Translations under genes and position numbers: made by a program | Notes under the pieces: generated by a model | What the model saw: the letters and a program-made list of their open reading frames with translations, nothing else | What the model was told of the DNA's origin: nothing | The model's database searches: none | Assembly: GCF_000723885.1 (NCBI RefSeq) | Contig: NZ_CCDG010000049.1 | Location: forward strand, 36,443 to 100,442 | Direction of reading: 5' to 3' | DNA: 64,000 nt | DNA from: Paenibacillus camerounensis | GTDB taxonomy: Bacteria; Bacillota; Bacilli; Paenibacillales; Paenibacillaceae | Shown here: in pieces, positions 8,184 through 17,480 of the stretch | How positions within the stretch are numbered: the first letter of the stretch is position 1 | How the letters are laid out: each line of letters starts with the position of its first letter

Positions 8184-8990
8184 TTAGCTTGTTCTTTCAT
8201 GTATGATTCCCGGCAGAACAATATCGGCCAGCGTGTCCAGCACATAATGCGGCTGAATCTGCATCCGCTCAATATCCGTGCGGGAGCTCACTCCCGTTAG
8301 TACCAGTGCGGTATGCATGCCGCTGCTATGGCCCATCAGAATGTCCGTTTCCAGCCGGTCGCCGACCATCAGGCACTGCTCCGGGGCAAATCCCAGCTTG
8401 TGCAGTGCTTCCCGGGCATAGTACAGTGACGGCTTGCCCATCACCAGCTCAGACGGCTTACCGGCTGCGATCTCCAGCGCCTTGACGATGGCCCAGGTAT
8501 CGGGAATATAGCCGCCCGGCACCGGGCAGACCGGATCAGGATTCACAGCGACCAGCGCTGCCCCCGATCTCGCCGCCGTCATTCCAAGCCGCAGCTTCTC
8601 GTAGGTGAAGCTCCGGTCCATGCCGATCAGCACATGCGTTGCCGCCGCCGGATCGTCCGTAACCGTCACGCCGCACAGCTCCATCTGCCTGCGCATCACG
8701 TCTTCACCGACCAGATACAGCCTCGCCCCCGGCTCCTGCCTGGCAAAATACATCCCGCTGACATACAGCGCGGTCAAGATCTCCTCTTCCCGGCAGCTCA
8801 GGCCCATTGCGGCCAGCCGGTTCAGGCAGTCCAGCGGGGTGTGCACCGCGCTGTTGGTGAGAAAAAGAATTTTTTTGCCGCGCCTGCGCAGCTCTGCCAC
8901 TGCCTGCTCCACTCCCGGTAGCAGCTGATCCCCGATGAACACAGTTCCATCCAGATCAAAGCAATATGCCTCATACGAAGCGATGTCCAT
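8184..8990 (-). CDS. HAD-IIA family phosphatase (NagD/AraL-like)
   Basis: This 268-aa cytoplasmic phosphatase has the catalytic D-L-D-G-T motif (Asp12, Asp14), motif II LTNS, the conserved Lys in GKPS and motif IV GDRLETD. The C2A-type cap between motifs II and III fits HAD-IIA. The start is placed at 8990 because AGGTGG lies 6-8 bases before that ATG; a longer frame to 9014 has no good site. The family dephosphorylates small sugar and polyol phosphates. Its place between glpP and GDPD genes makes glycerol-3-phosphate a reasonable candidate substrate, by context only. Confidence 0.9.
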   Translation of the reverse strand: MDIASYEAYCFDLDGTVFIGDQLLPGVEQAVAELRRRGKKILFLTNSAVHTPLDCLNRLAAMGLSCREEEILTALYVSGMYFARQEPGARLYLVGEDVMRRQMELCGVTVTDDPAAATHVLIGMDRSFTYEKLRLGMTAARSGAALVAVNPDPVCPVPGGYIPDTWAIVKALEIAAGKPSELVMGKPSLYYAREALHKLGFAPEQCLMVGDRLETDILMGHSSGMHTALVLTGVSSRTDIERMQIQPHYVLDTLADIVLPGIIHERTS

Positions 8991-9094
8991 CTGCGGCCAC
9001 CTCATTTCTCTCATGTTGCCGGTACAACCGGAATTTTGCGCACAAAAAAACCAGCTCCAGAAAGGAAGCCCTCCTCTACGCGTATAGGTATACG

Positions 9095-9709
9095 TTAGAT
9101 CGGAACACCAATTTCTGACCGCTGGGTTTTCTCATCGTCTCCACCCCGGGGTGCTGTATGTAGTTTCAGGTCTTTCCATAATGACGCGTCGCCGATTGAT
9201 ACGTAGTCTGCGCCGCTCTCCAGTGCACTGCTGATCTCTTCCTCGTGCCGGATCAATCCGCCAACAATTAGCGGCTGCCGGATACGCTGCTTCATCTCAC
9301 TAATAATCCTTGGCATAAGACCGGGCATCAGCTCAACCTCATCAGGATTACTCGACTTAATCATACGCAGCGCAGTCTCTATAGCCGCCGAATCGATTGC
9401 AAATACCCGCTGGATACTGGCTAGCCCGTGCTGCCTGGCTGTAGCGATGGCATTGCTTTTGCTAGTAATAATCCCGTCTACCTTAAAAGCATCAGCCAGA
9501 TACTGGATCGCCGCCGCATCCCGCCCGATTCCGCCGACCATCTCGACATGTACAAAAACCTGCTTGCCCGCTTCCTGCAACGGCCGTACAAGCTGTCCCA
9601 GATTGTTAATGTTGCCGGTCATCAGGTTTACCCTGTTCACCGTGCAGCTTATAGCCTGCCTGATCTGTGATTCTACTGTAATGGAAGCAATGATAGGATT
9701 ATGCTTCAT
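9095..9709 (-). CDS. glpP: Glycerol-3-phosphate responsive antiterminator, GlpP family
   Basis: This 204-aa protein matches the GlpP antiterminator family along its length. Recognisable blocks are FVHVEMVGGI, DGIITSKSNAIA, SIQRVFAIDS, ELMPGLMP and LIVGGLIRHEEE. GlpP binds glycerol-3-phosphate and prevents termination in leader mRNAs of glycerol-utilisation operons. The start is ATG 9709 with GGGAG 11 bases upstream; a GTG at 9721 sits too close to that site. It is followed by a phosphatase and the GDPD/Ugp cluster, which makes that cluster the likely target. No glpF, glpK or glpD gene is in the window. Confidence 0.88.
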   Translation of the reverse strand: MKHNPIIASITVESQIRQAISCTVNRVNLMTGNINNLGQLVRPLQEAGKQVFVHVEMVGGIGRDAAAIQYLADAFKVDGIITSKSNAIATARQHGLASIQRVFAIDSAAIETALRMIKSSNPDEVELMPGLMPRIISEMKQRIRQPLIVGGLIRHEEEISSALESGADYVSIGDASLWKDLKLHTAPRGGDDEKTQRSEIGVPI

Positions 9710-9903
9710 ACTGAGGCACACTCCCTTTCGCTTATCGCGTGGTCACCGGCTTGTATTGCTTCCGGCCCTGAAACCAATGTTACAGCTCTTTTGTTGGCCC
9801 CGTATTCGGGGGATGTAAAAGTTAGTGTTAACAGGAACGCAGGTATTTTGCTTTCTTTTAACCGAATGACCGAGAACCTGCCTGCATTGCCGCATACAAA
9901 AAA

Positions 9904-9923
9904 GACACCACCGGAGTGATGCC
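9904..9923 (-). terminator. Terminator of the UPF0173 gene
   Basis: On the minus strand GGCATCAC and GTGGTGTC pair (8 bp with wobbles, 4-base loop) and are followed by TTTTTT. Confidence 0.75.
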
Positions 9924-9981
9924 TTTCTACGAATCTATATAGTACAGAAAGTATCAGAAAGTTATAGATCGTTATAGATTG

Positions 9982-10674
9982 TTACAGCTCCAGACTTCCG
10001 CCGTATTCAAGCGCTGTGCCGGGAATCCCTTCCTTAGCCAAGGCATCCACAAAGCTTGCCACATCCTGACGGATCGGCGGGAAGGTGTTGTAATGCACCG
10101 GCAATACATGCTTGGCATTCAGCCATTTGGCAGCAATCAGCGCATGCTCCGGCCCCATTGTGAAATGTCCGCCCATCGGGAGAATCGCCAGGTCGATGTT
10201 ATACAGCTCGCCGAACATTTTCATGTCACTGAACAGCCCGGTGTCTCCGGCGTGCAGAATGGTTTTGCCGTTCGCTTCAATGATGTAGCCCGCAGGCATG
10301 CCGCCGTAAATAATCTGCTGCTCATCGTCAAGTGTAATGCCGCTGGTGTGGAAAGCATGAATCATTGTCGCTTTGGCAAAACCGAGGTCCACCGTCCCCC
10401 CGATGTTCATCCCGATCGTCTGTTTAACACCCTTCCATCCGATATACGTAGCCAGCTCCACAGTTGCCACCACCGGCGCGTTATTGGCAATCGCAATCGG
10501 CGCAGCATCCAGAATATGATCCGCATGCGCATGGGTCAGCAGCACCGCATCTGTCTTAATATCCTCAAGCTTCGTCACCGCAGCCGGGTTACCGCTAATA
10601 AAAGGATCGATAATCAGCGACTTACCGCCTACCTCAAGCTGTACACAGGAATGGCCGTGAAAAATAACCTTCAT
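9982..10674 (-). CDS. UPF0173 metal-dependent hydrolase (YtkL-like, metallo-beta-lactamase fold)
   Basis: A 230-aa cytoplasmic protein with the metallo-beta-lactamase metal motif THAHADH (His48, His50, Asp52, His53), the early GHSC segment and a later LHAGDTG block. Its length and sequence match the UPF0173/YtkL family, whose physiological substrate is unknown. It is a single-gene unit with its own terminator and is divergently oriented to the PaaX-type regulator. Confidence 0.92.
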   Translation of the reverse strand: MKVIFHGHSCVQLEVGGKSLIIDPFISGNPAAVTKLEDIKTDAVLLTHAHADHILDAAPIAIANNAPVVATVELATYIGWKGVKQTIGMNIGGTVDLGFAKATMIHAFHTSGITLDDEQQIIYGGMPAGYIIEANGKTILHAGDTGLFSDMKMFGELYNIDLAILPMGGHFTMGPEHALIAAKWLNAKHVLPVHYNTFPPIRQDVASFVDALAKEGIPGTALEYGGSLEL

Positions 10675-10835
10675 CTCTTATCTCTCCTCTTCTTCTATCA
10701 AAGTGATGGACTTACCGTGCAAAAGCATATCGTTTACGTTACAATGACAAATGAGTACAGACGGGCTTCGCAGCTTTTGGGGTTGCCCTGCTTCCATTGC
10801 TCAATATATCTATTTTCATAACGAACGTATACATT

Positions 10836-10841
10836 TATAAT
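10836..10841 (+). promoter_or_regulatory. Candidate -10 box of the PaaX-type gene
   Basis: TATAAT lies about 40 bp before the preferred start. The matching -35 (TTTTCA near 10813) is weak. The flanking AACGAACGTATAC has partial dyad symmetry and could be an autoregulatory site. Confidence 0.4.
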
Positions 10842-10881
10842 ATATTTGAAATCACTACCTGTCAAGAGAGGCGTGATAACG

Positions 10882-11667
10882 TTGCTGTCTGTCGAAAAAA
10901 CCATGCTCTTCCTGCTGTCCCGTGTGGACCGGATGAATGTCCAGCAATTCGTGGAAATCTATGAACTGAGAGGCTACACCTCTACCTATATCCGCAACAG
11001 CCTGTCCCGCCTGAAAAAAGAGGGCTACATCGCCTCACCGGTCCGTTCCCTGTATTGCATCACCTCTGCGGGACGCGCCTATATCAAGTCCATTAACAGC
11101 AAACCGGCCCGTTATGAGCAGCAGTGGGATCATACCTGGGATGTGGTCATGCTCGAGGTCCCGGAGCAGGAGCGCAGGAAACGGGATGCTTTTCGTACCG
11201 CTATTCTGCAGCTTGGCTATGGGCTTCTATATAACAGTGTCTACATCTCCCCCTGGAATTATCGCCAGGAAGTAACGGACTCTGTTGCGAGCCTGCAGCT
11301 CACCGGCAATGTCTCCATTCTGCGCGGCGAATTTGCGGAGGGAACGATTACCCCGGCCAAGGCCTGGGACATCTGGCAGCTGGACAAGCTCGAAGCACTG
11401 TACTTGGATAAAAGCGCCTGGATCTCCCGGGAGTTTATCCCGCTTGCAGATAAGGCTATCCGCACCGGTGAGGCACTGCCGCTGTTCCTGCTGTTCCTGC
11501 AGATCGGCGAGGAGATGAGCGGCCTGATCATGGCCGACCCTTCCCTGCCGGATGAGCTGCTGCCGGCCGGCTGGCCGGGCAAAGCCGTTATCGCTGAGCT
11601 CCAGACCCAGTGGCGCAGGCTGGCTGCAGCGATTCCGCGGGATTCCTTTTATGCTGAGTTTACCTAA
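10882..11667 (+). CDS. PaaX family transcriptional regulator
   Basis: A 261-aa regulator with an N-terminal winged helix (TYIRNSLSRLKKEGYI acts as the recognition region) and a C-terminal PaaX-type domain (WDHTWDVVMLEVPEQ, LLYNSVYISPWN, DELLPAGWPG). The TTG at 10882 is preferred because AGAGAGG lies 10 bases upstream; the frame extends to 10846 without a better site. PaaX represses phenylacetate catabolism in proteobacteria, responding to phenylacetyl-CoA. No paa gene is present here, so its regulon is unknown. Self-regulation or control of the divergent hydrolase gene is possible. Confidence 0.87.
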   Translation: MLSVEKTMLFLLSRVDRMNVQQFVEIYELRGYTSTYIRNSLSRLKKEGYIASPVRSLYCITSAGRAYIKSINSKPARYEQQWDHTWDVVMLEVPEQERRKRDAFRTAILQLGYGLLYNSVYISPWNYRQEVTDSVASLQLTGNVSILRGEFAEGTITPAKAWDIWQLDKLEALYLDKSAWISREFIPLADKAIRTGEALPLFLLFLQIGEEMSGLIMADPSLPDELLPAGWPGKAVIAELQTQWRRLAAAIPRDSFYAEFT

Positions 11668-11701
11668 GTTAGCAGACTGGGTCGGAGACCAAGGGAAAAA
11701 G

Positions 11702-11725
11702 GGGCAGCCCGGCATGGGCTGTCCC
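11702..11725. terminator. Bidirectional terminator between paaX-like gene and yyaL
   Basis: GGG-CAGCCC pairs with GGGCTGTCCC with one bulge. T-rich sequence follows on both sides, so it can end both convergent genes. Confidence 0.75.
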
Positions 11726-11738
11726 TTCTATATTTGTG

Positions 11739-13688
11739 TTACACCTGCCGGCCCGTAGCCAGCAGCTCCTTGACTGCTTCCAGACTGGTAAGCGGAGCAC
11801 GGCAGGCAAAGTTCCGGCATTCGTATGCCGTAGCCTGCCCGTCCACCGCCGGTTTATCCTGTAGATGAGGCAGGAGCTTGTGCAGGTCTTCGCCGTCACT
11901 GCCTGCATAATTGACAATTAACGAGGCATCCGGCAGGTAAGTCTGCTGGACCTGGGCCAGCATGCTATGCAGGACAGGGTCCTCCAGCTTGCCGGACAGC
12001 ACCCATTCGCGTCCGCCGGACAGCAGCGCCAGATGCGCCTGCAGGTACATTGAATAACCCGGCGGATATTCTCCCGCCGCAGAAGCCAGTACCGCAGCTG
12101 TCCGCTCAGCTATCGCCTTCAGCTCCACATCCTGCGTAATCACCGACAGCTTGTACAGCTGCTTGGCTGCAACCGAGTTACCGGACGGCAGCGCCCCGTC
12201 ATACAGCTCCTTCGAGCGGATCGGCAGCTCTTCCCCGTCTATGCCGGTGAAGAAAAAGCCCCCGCCTTCCTCGTCGCTGAACAGCGCAAGCAGTCCATCC
12301 TTCAGCTGCAGTGCCCGGTCCAGATGGACCACTTGGCCTGTTGCTTCATATAGCTCAGTCAGGCCCCAGATCAGGAAGGCATAGTCGTCCACATAGGCTG
12401 GAATCGCCGCTTCCCCGTCACGGTAACGGGCCAAGAGGCGGCCATCCTCACGCCGGCGCAGCTGCTCCCAGATGAAATCTGCCGCCGCTGCTGCTGCCTT
12501 GGCATACTCCGGCTTTTGCAGCGCCTTCGCGCCTTTCGCCAGTGCCGCGATCATCAGACCGTTCCAGGCAGTAAGCACCTTATCATCCTTCAGCGGATGA
12601 ATCCGCTCCTCGCGGTAAGCGAACAGCTTCTCGCGCCACTCTCCGGTCCGCGTCTTCATGCCAAGCGGATTCATACCCATCCGTTCAGCCATATCCTCCG
12701 GCAGACCCTGCAGTAGATTCGGAATATTTGCCCCCTCGAAGTTGCCCTCAGGTGTAATTCCGTACACGTTGCAGTAGGAGTGCATATCCTCCAGATCCAG
12801 CGCTTCTGCCAGCTCATCGCGGGTGAAAACATAGAACTTGCCTTCTACACCTTCGGAATCAGCATCCTCAGCCGAGTAGAACGCCCCTTCAGGCGAAGTC
12901 ATATCACGCCGCACATACGTAAAGATCTGCACGGCAATCTCCGCATACAGCGGCTTCCCGGTAATCTGGAAAGCTTCCAAATAGGCGATAGCCAGCAGGG
13001 CGTTATCATAGAGCATTTTCTCAAAATGCGGCACCAGCCATTCCCGGTCCGTCGAGTAACGGGAGAAGCCGAAGCCGATATGGTCGTAAATCCCGCCGCG
13101 GTACATACTGTCCAGCGTCTTCTCCACCATCCGCAGCGCTTCCGGCTGCTGGTAAGTCTGGCTGTATGCCATCAGGAACGACAGATTATGCGGCGTCGGG
13201 AACTTCGGCGCATTGCCGAACCCGCCGTATTCCTCGTCGAACTGGCGCTGGTATAGCGAGAACGCCTCATGCAGCAGCTCTTCACCGGGCAGCGCTCCGC
13301 TATCCCCGCCCGCCTGCTGGGCATTCTTGCGGTCCAACTCATGCAAGCTTGCGAGCAGATCATCGCCGAGCTTGTCCAGCGCATCGCCGTCCTGCTCCCA
13401 CTTTGTATGGATCTGCTCCAGAATATCCATAAGTCCAATGCGCCCCAGCATCCGCCGTTTCGGGAAATACGTCCCCGCATAGAACGGCTTCTTGTCCGGC
13501 GTCAGCAGCACCGTCAGCGGCCATCCCCCGCTCCCGGTCAGCGCCTGACACACCGACATATACAGCCCGTCAATATCCGGCCGCTCCTCGCGGTCGACTT
13601 TGATGGCTACGAAGTGGTCGTTGAGAAGCTTGGCGACGTCCTGGTCTTCGAAGGATTCTCTTTCCATTACGTGGCACCAATGACAGGT
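11739..13688 (-). pseudogene. yyaL: yyaL body (DUF255/thioredoxin-like plus 6-hairpin glycosidase-like), separated from its 5' end
   Basis: This frame encodes the family from T-C-H-W-C-H-V-M-E-R onward for 650 residues. It contains the thioredoxin-like part with the CHWC redox motif and then the long alpha/alpha barrel typical of YyaL. The expected N-terminal segment lies 19 bp upstream at 13705-13866 but ends in TAG after GYS. The 19 extra bases (13689-13707) bring a stop and a frameshift exactly between the Ser and Thr codons of GYS-TCHWC. Translation could restart at ATG 13667, which would lose the CxxC. YyaL proteins are poorly characterised. Disruption is seen directly; whether any product is made is not known. 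Confidence 0.88.
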
Positions 13689-13940
13689 ACGTGTGAATCA
13701 ACAACTAGCTATACCCAATAGATAGGAAGACAGGTTTATTCTCCTGTTTAGCTTTATTAAAAGCTTCTTCTGACCAAGGGAACCAGTTCACCGGGTTATG
13801 CGCGTGTTGCAGCAAATATGGCGACTTTTCCTTGGCTAATCTATTGGGTACTTTGTGAGTTGTCATGGGGCATCACCTCTTTTCGTTGGGATTTGGGTAA
13901 TGTATTGCTTAGGGTTAGTTTACCCAAAAAAGTGGGGGAA
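13675..13940 (-). repeat. yyaL 5'-end repeat, copy 1
   Basis: A segment of about 266 bp made of the yyaL junction arms, the first 53 codons, the ribosome binding site and a leader hairpin. It matches 18629-18896 with only scattered differences. The + strand junction reads CACCAATGACAGGT, 8 unique bases (ACGTGTGA), then ATCAACAACTAGC. Confidence 0.88.
13705..13866 (-). pseudogene. yyaL N-terminal fragment, copy 1 (53 codons)
   Basis: ATG 13866 follows AGGTGATGCCCC and opens a 53-codon frame that begins MTTHKVPNRLAKEKSPYLLQ and ends FLSIGYS before TAG. This is the canonical start of the DUF255/YyaL family, which normally continues with TCHWCHVMERESF. That continuation is present 19 bases downstream in another frame. 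The fragment is therefore the natural 5' end of the 11739-13688 body, or a replacement for it. A leader hairpin TTTGGGTAA/TTACCCAAA (13892-13928) lies upstream and is conserved in copy 2. Confidence 0.88.
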
Positions 13941-14499
13941 GGCGCAAGGAGTTGAAATGTATTAAGATAAAATAATAACTGGAGTATGCTACGAGTGGAT
14001 AGATACCCAATATTACTTCGCAGAATTGTCCCAGTTTTATTAGTATTAGATGCTAATAAAGATATATTGATTCTTTTCCGGAATTCATCTCTGGTCATTA
14101 GGGATGTCTTAAAGGTTATTTTTTTATACAATAAAACTTCTATGTCTTGATAGGATTTCCATATGGTAACTGTAACAATAAATATATTAAGGATCTTCTA
14201 TAGTTAATGATTTTCTTGATTCAGTATGAAATCTCTTGATACATCTATCCAGTAATTTGTGTACAGAGGAACAAAAAGAAAACAAATACAATAAGTATCC
14301 TCTCTCCAACCCTCAATTAGTATTTAAAGATTTATATATTTATCAGCAGCTATTTTTGCTGCTATAGATAAAACATTGAAAGAACCAGTAGATTCCTACT
14401 TTAGAAAAAGTGATGATACAAAACCTTAAAGCCACCGGTTAATTTAAAATGCATAAAAAAAGACTATCAGTGAAATGAAAGTCTCTTTTAAAGAATATT
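13867..14499. other. Gene-free AT-rich stretch at the island edge
   Basis: About 630 bp hold the yyaL leader with its hairpin (13892-13928), AT-rich sequence with no supportable gene, a small hairpin CAGCAGC/GCTGCTG near 14345, and the terminator of the Mrr-type gene (14456-14490). Confidence 0.55.
14456..14490 (-). terminator. Terminator of the Mrr-type gene
   Basis: On the minus strand AAGAGACT pairs with AGTCTTTT (one wobble) and the run continues TTTT, directly after the stop at 14500. Confidence 0.65.
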
Positions 14500-15435
14500 C
14501 TAATCTATTTCTCTTGAATTACCACGTTCAAAATTCTTTATGTATGGAGTATAGAACTCTTTTCCATTAGGGTCATAACCATCATGATTTTTATCTACTT
14601 TATAGCCTTTAACATCCCATTGTAATGATAATCCTCCATTTTCCACACTAATCATATATGGCAAAGCACTCTCAAACTTATAATATTTCTCATCTATATC
14701 GTCTTCATCAAATGGATTCTGCTGTTCTTTTATTTCATTCTTATCAATTAAATAATCTATGTATGCATAATAATTTGTATACTTGTCATCGTAATAAACT
14801 GCCCTAAGCCTTGCTAATACTCCATATCTTAGTGACGTTTCTTCAGCGTATTTATGTATTTTCTCTACAATATCAAGACCCGGGAAATGCATATTAAGTC
14901 TTGCAGATAAATAAATAAATGAATATTCAAAATGGGCCGCCCATAATGACGGTGAGTTTGCATTGTATATCTTCCACCCAACGTGCTTAGAACTAATAGG
15001 GAAAAATTGGTCTACCAATTGAAAATTCGTTGGCTTTAATAGTTTTTCTTCAAGTTTAACATCATCCCAATAATCAATAACTAACTTACGTGAAGATTTA
15101 ATTTCTTCATATGCCTGAATTAAACCAGAAGACAAAGAAGTTGTACAAACCATTAGATAACCTTCAGCATTTATCCTTTCACAATCTGTTATCAAAGAGT
15201 TAGCTTCATCTTTACCGATACTATTTCCAGAATGTGCTTTATGTTTACACTGAATAAGCCATTTTCGTTCAAATTTACTAAGCGGTCCCTGTACCTTTTC
15301 AATAACAATTAGGTCTCGGCCTCCATCGGGACCCTTTCCTGTCCAATGTACTTCATAACCTTCACGATGAAATAATTCCCTTGTTAGTCGTTCCAAGTCT
15401 GTTCCATCTCTAGGTAGTTCTTTAAAATTTATCAT
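14500..15435 (-). CDS. Mrr-type restriction endonuclease domain protein
   Basis: A 311-aa protein whose N-terminal third is an Mrr/type IV restriction nuclease domain of the PD-(D/E)xK fold. GPDGGRD (35-41) supplies the acidic residues, and IQCK (61-64) supplies the Q-x-K seen in Mrr proteins. The remaining 200 residues match nothing I recognise and may sense a target or partner. AAAGGAG lies 8 bases before ATG 15435. The gene is much more AT-rich than the chromosome around the island and lies in the first module bounded by yyaL repeats. A role in defence against foreign DNA is inferred. Confidence 0.8.
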   Translation of the reverse strand: MINFKELPRDGTDLERLTRELFHREGYEVHWTGKGPDGGRDLIVIEKVQGPLSKFERKWLIQCKHKAHSGNSIGKDEANSLITDCERINAEGYLMVCTTSLSSGLIQAYEEIKSSRKLVIDYWDDVKLEEKLLKPTNFQLVDQFFPISSKHVGWKIYNANSPSLWAAHFEYSFIYLSARLNMHFPGLDIVEKIHKYAEETSLRYGVLARLRAVYYDDKYTNYYAYIDYLIDKNEIKEQQNPFDEDDIDEKYYKFESALPYMISVENGGLSLQWDVKGYKVDKNHDGYDPNGKEFYTPYIKNFERGNSREID

Positions 15436-15560
15436 TATTCAATTCTCCTTTAAGTTTAAATGGTTTCTTAAAATCGAATTTTTCTAAATATTCTAAATAA
15501 TAGAACTTAATTATCACAAGAACATTTCAATTAGCTAAACCAGCGCTTTGATTGATCATA

Positions 15561-16424
15561 TTAAAGAAAAAAATCCTCACCACTTTTTTTTATTCGATCA
15601 TGTAACCAAATATTAAAATTATTATCTCTGATCATCATTTTAATGAACTTTTTCTCCTCTACAGAAAGGCGAGTTGCCAACTTTGGTCTTGTCATTAGAT
15701 AAATTCGTATAGCTGAAGAGAGATACATTATTACCACTTCCAAAGTTATAAAAAGTAAGCTTTTCCAATCAAAATGACCGAAACCTATTGATTTTGTAGA
15801 TGAATTACTTAGTCCTAGAGGAAAAGAATGAATACTATTAGACAATATATTGTATACACCTGATTCTATATTTCTATCCAAAGGACTCTTTTTGTTGACC
15901 ATTTTTGCCCAGTGATATGGAATCTTGCCTTTTATGATTTCCTTTTGCAATCCTTCAGAAAGAGAGAGATAAATAGAGTCTTCTAATAAATCTTCAGTAG
16001 CAGGTATTCGAAAAACACAATCATACATTTGAATAATGTAACCCTGCTCTGAGAAGCCAAATCTGTTAATAATCTTAAAATAATCTGTGATGTTATGGTA
16101 TTTCATCAATTTTACTCGGTAATTAAACTCTTCTTGTGAAATATTACGTTCACAAACATATTGAAGTATATTATGGGTTTCAATGATATTTCTTGCGATA
16201 CTTGCAAAAGTAGCAGAATCAAGATACAGTTCACTTTTTTCATCATCTTTTTTCGGCCATAATTTAAAAAAACTAATACTATACAATACTAGTTTTTCGA
16301 ATATTATCTCGGCATATTTTGTCCTTTGAGTTGAAGGTTTTAAATAAGATTCCGAATCGGATATTCTCTTACATAATTCAATAAGCTTAACTAAGTCCTC
16401 TGGTCTAAAATTCATATTTGTCAT
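15561..16424 (-). CDS. Hypothetical protein, possibly DUF5677-like
   Basis: A 287-aa AT-rich gene of unknown function. The segment DSATFASIARNIIETHNILQ, the helical character and the later hydrophobic stretch (LLFITLEVVIMYLSSAIRIY, about 230-249) recall DUF5677-type proteins, but this is a weak resemblance. AGGTGG precedes the ATG. It lies between the Mrr-type nuclease gene (125 bp downstream) and a small two-gene unit, all on the same strand. Co-transfer with the nuclease is likely; a joint function is not shown. Confidence 0.65.
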   Translation of the reverse strand: MTNMNFRPEDLVKLIELCKRISDSESYLKPSTQRTKYAEIIFEKLVLYSISFFKLWPKKDDEKSELYLDSATFASIARNIIETHNILQYVCERNISQEEFNYRVKLMKYHNITDYFKIINRFGFSEQGYIIQMYDCVFRIPATEDLLEDSIYLSLSEGLQKEIIKGKIPYHWAKMVNKKSPLDRNIESGVYNILSNSIHSFPLGLSNSSTKSIGFGHFDWKSLLFITLEVVIMYLSSAIRIYLMTRPKLATRLSVEEKKFIKMMIRDNNFNIWLHDRIKKSGEDFFL

Positions 16425-16667
16425 ATTTCCACCTGCACTAAATGTAATTCAAGCACTATCTCTATAATAGAATCTTAACCCAAATCTAAATTTGAGATAC
16501 TCTCTGAGTAGCGGATAGAATCCTCAAATCAAGAATTCCTCCCCTGGCAGTTCACCTATCTACATACCTATAATCTATTTGCTTAACATGGATAATACGA
16601 GATTGAATTATCATTTTTCAAAATACCTATTGCACTAATAAATTAGAATTTATGCAGTTTCAAATAT

Positions 16668-16859
16668 TTATTTTATTGGTAGATATACTTGGGACATTAT
16701 TTTTATATCTGGTACTTCTGAATCCTCTACCTGAGTATCTAAAATCGCTCTCATTAATGCCATACAAAATTTCATCCTAACTTCTTCAGACATTATATCC
16801 TTTAAGTAAATATTTGAATTATCGTATTTCTCGGGAAAATCAATACAAAAATATGTCAT
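16668..16859 (-). CDS. Small hypothetical protein, coupled to upstream gene
   Basis: A 63-aa protein starting at ATG 16859, which overlaps the stop of the upstream frame by ATGA. That overlap argues for translational coupling and for this start rather than an earlier in-frame ATG at 16880. No family is recognised. The coupling implies that the upstream frame was translated when the pair arose. Confidence 0.5.
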   Translation of the reverse strand: MTYFCIDFPEKYDNSNIYLKDIMSEEVRMKFCMALMRAILDTQVEDSEVPDIKIMSQVYLPIK

Positions 16860-17302
16860 TTTTTTCTTTTTTCTTCCCATATTCTATATTTCACCGTACC
16901 TTTACCATCAATTTTTCCTTCAATACCTTTTGTTAGAAATTTATCTATTTGTCCCACTTTACTCCACGTGGCTAAGTTTTTATTTATATAAACTTCATCC
17001 CATGTATCAAAAATAGGAAAATGCAATAATAAATTTCTTATAAAACTTAACAAATCATCCGCAATTATCCCTTCAAAATGAGGTCGTCCACCTTTTTTCA
17101 TCCAATTAATATATTTTTTAATCGGCTCATAACTCAATAATTCTTTATATATCGAAAATGATTCTCTTAGTTTATAAAATCTTGTTTTAGCCTCCTTATT
17201 AATAAAATCATCATTTACAACTTCTTCATATAAATCATAGAATCTATTATAAAATAATGATAATACTTCGTTCTCTTTTTCGGTTGGTTTTAATTCTTCT
17301 AT
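16856..17302 (-). CDS. Hypothetical 148-aa protein with ATA at the start position
   Basis: The open frame runs back to an ATA at 17300-17302 that lies 6 bases after GTGAGGGG, a strong ribosome binding site. Continuing the frame gives a well-formed charged N-terminus (EELKPTEKENEVLSL). The first standard start inside is TTG 17137, which has no good site. Either an ATG has mutated to ATA and the gene is dying, or AUA is used for initiation. The protein is basic and AT-rich in codon use, with no recognised domain. It overlaps the next gene by 4 bp. Confidence 0.5.
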   Translation of the reverse strand: MEELKPTEKENEVLSLFYNRFYDLYEEVVNDDFINKEAKTRFYKLRESFSIYKELLSYEPIKKYINWMKKGGRPHFEGIIADDLLSFIRNLLLHFPIFDTWDEVYINKNLATWSKVGQIDKFLTKGIEGKIDGKGTVKYRIWEEKRKK

Positions 17303-17480
17303 TTTAATCCCCTCACAAATTCCAGTTTAGATTCATTTTACATATATTATATGGAATATTATTTCATTGTATCTTTTCAAAATAAACTTAGAGCGATTCG
17401 ATCTTTACTTATTATCTTTCAAATAATGTAATATTCACGAAATTCTTAATATAGAGAATCATACTGATTCATCTTAAAAA

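Noticed and set aside
9979..10821. 280-codon + frame opposite the UPF0173 gene
   Set aside because: Antisense shadow; the minus frame has the metal-binding motif and family match.
13841..14131. 96-codon minus frame upstream of yyaL copy 1
   Set aside because: It overlaps the yyaL start and leader in another frame, has no ribosome binding site and no family.
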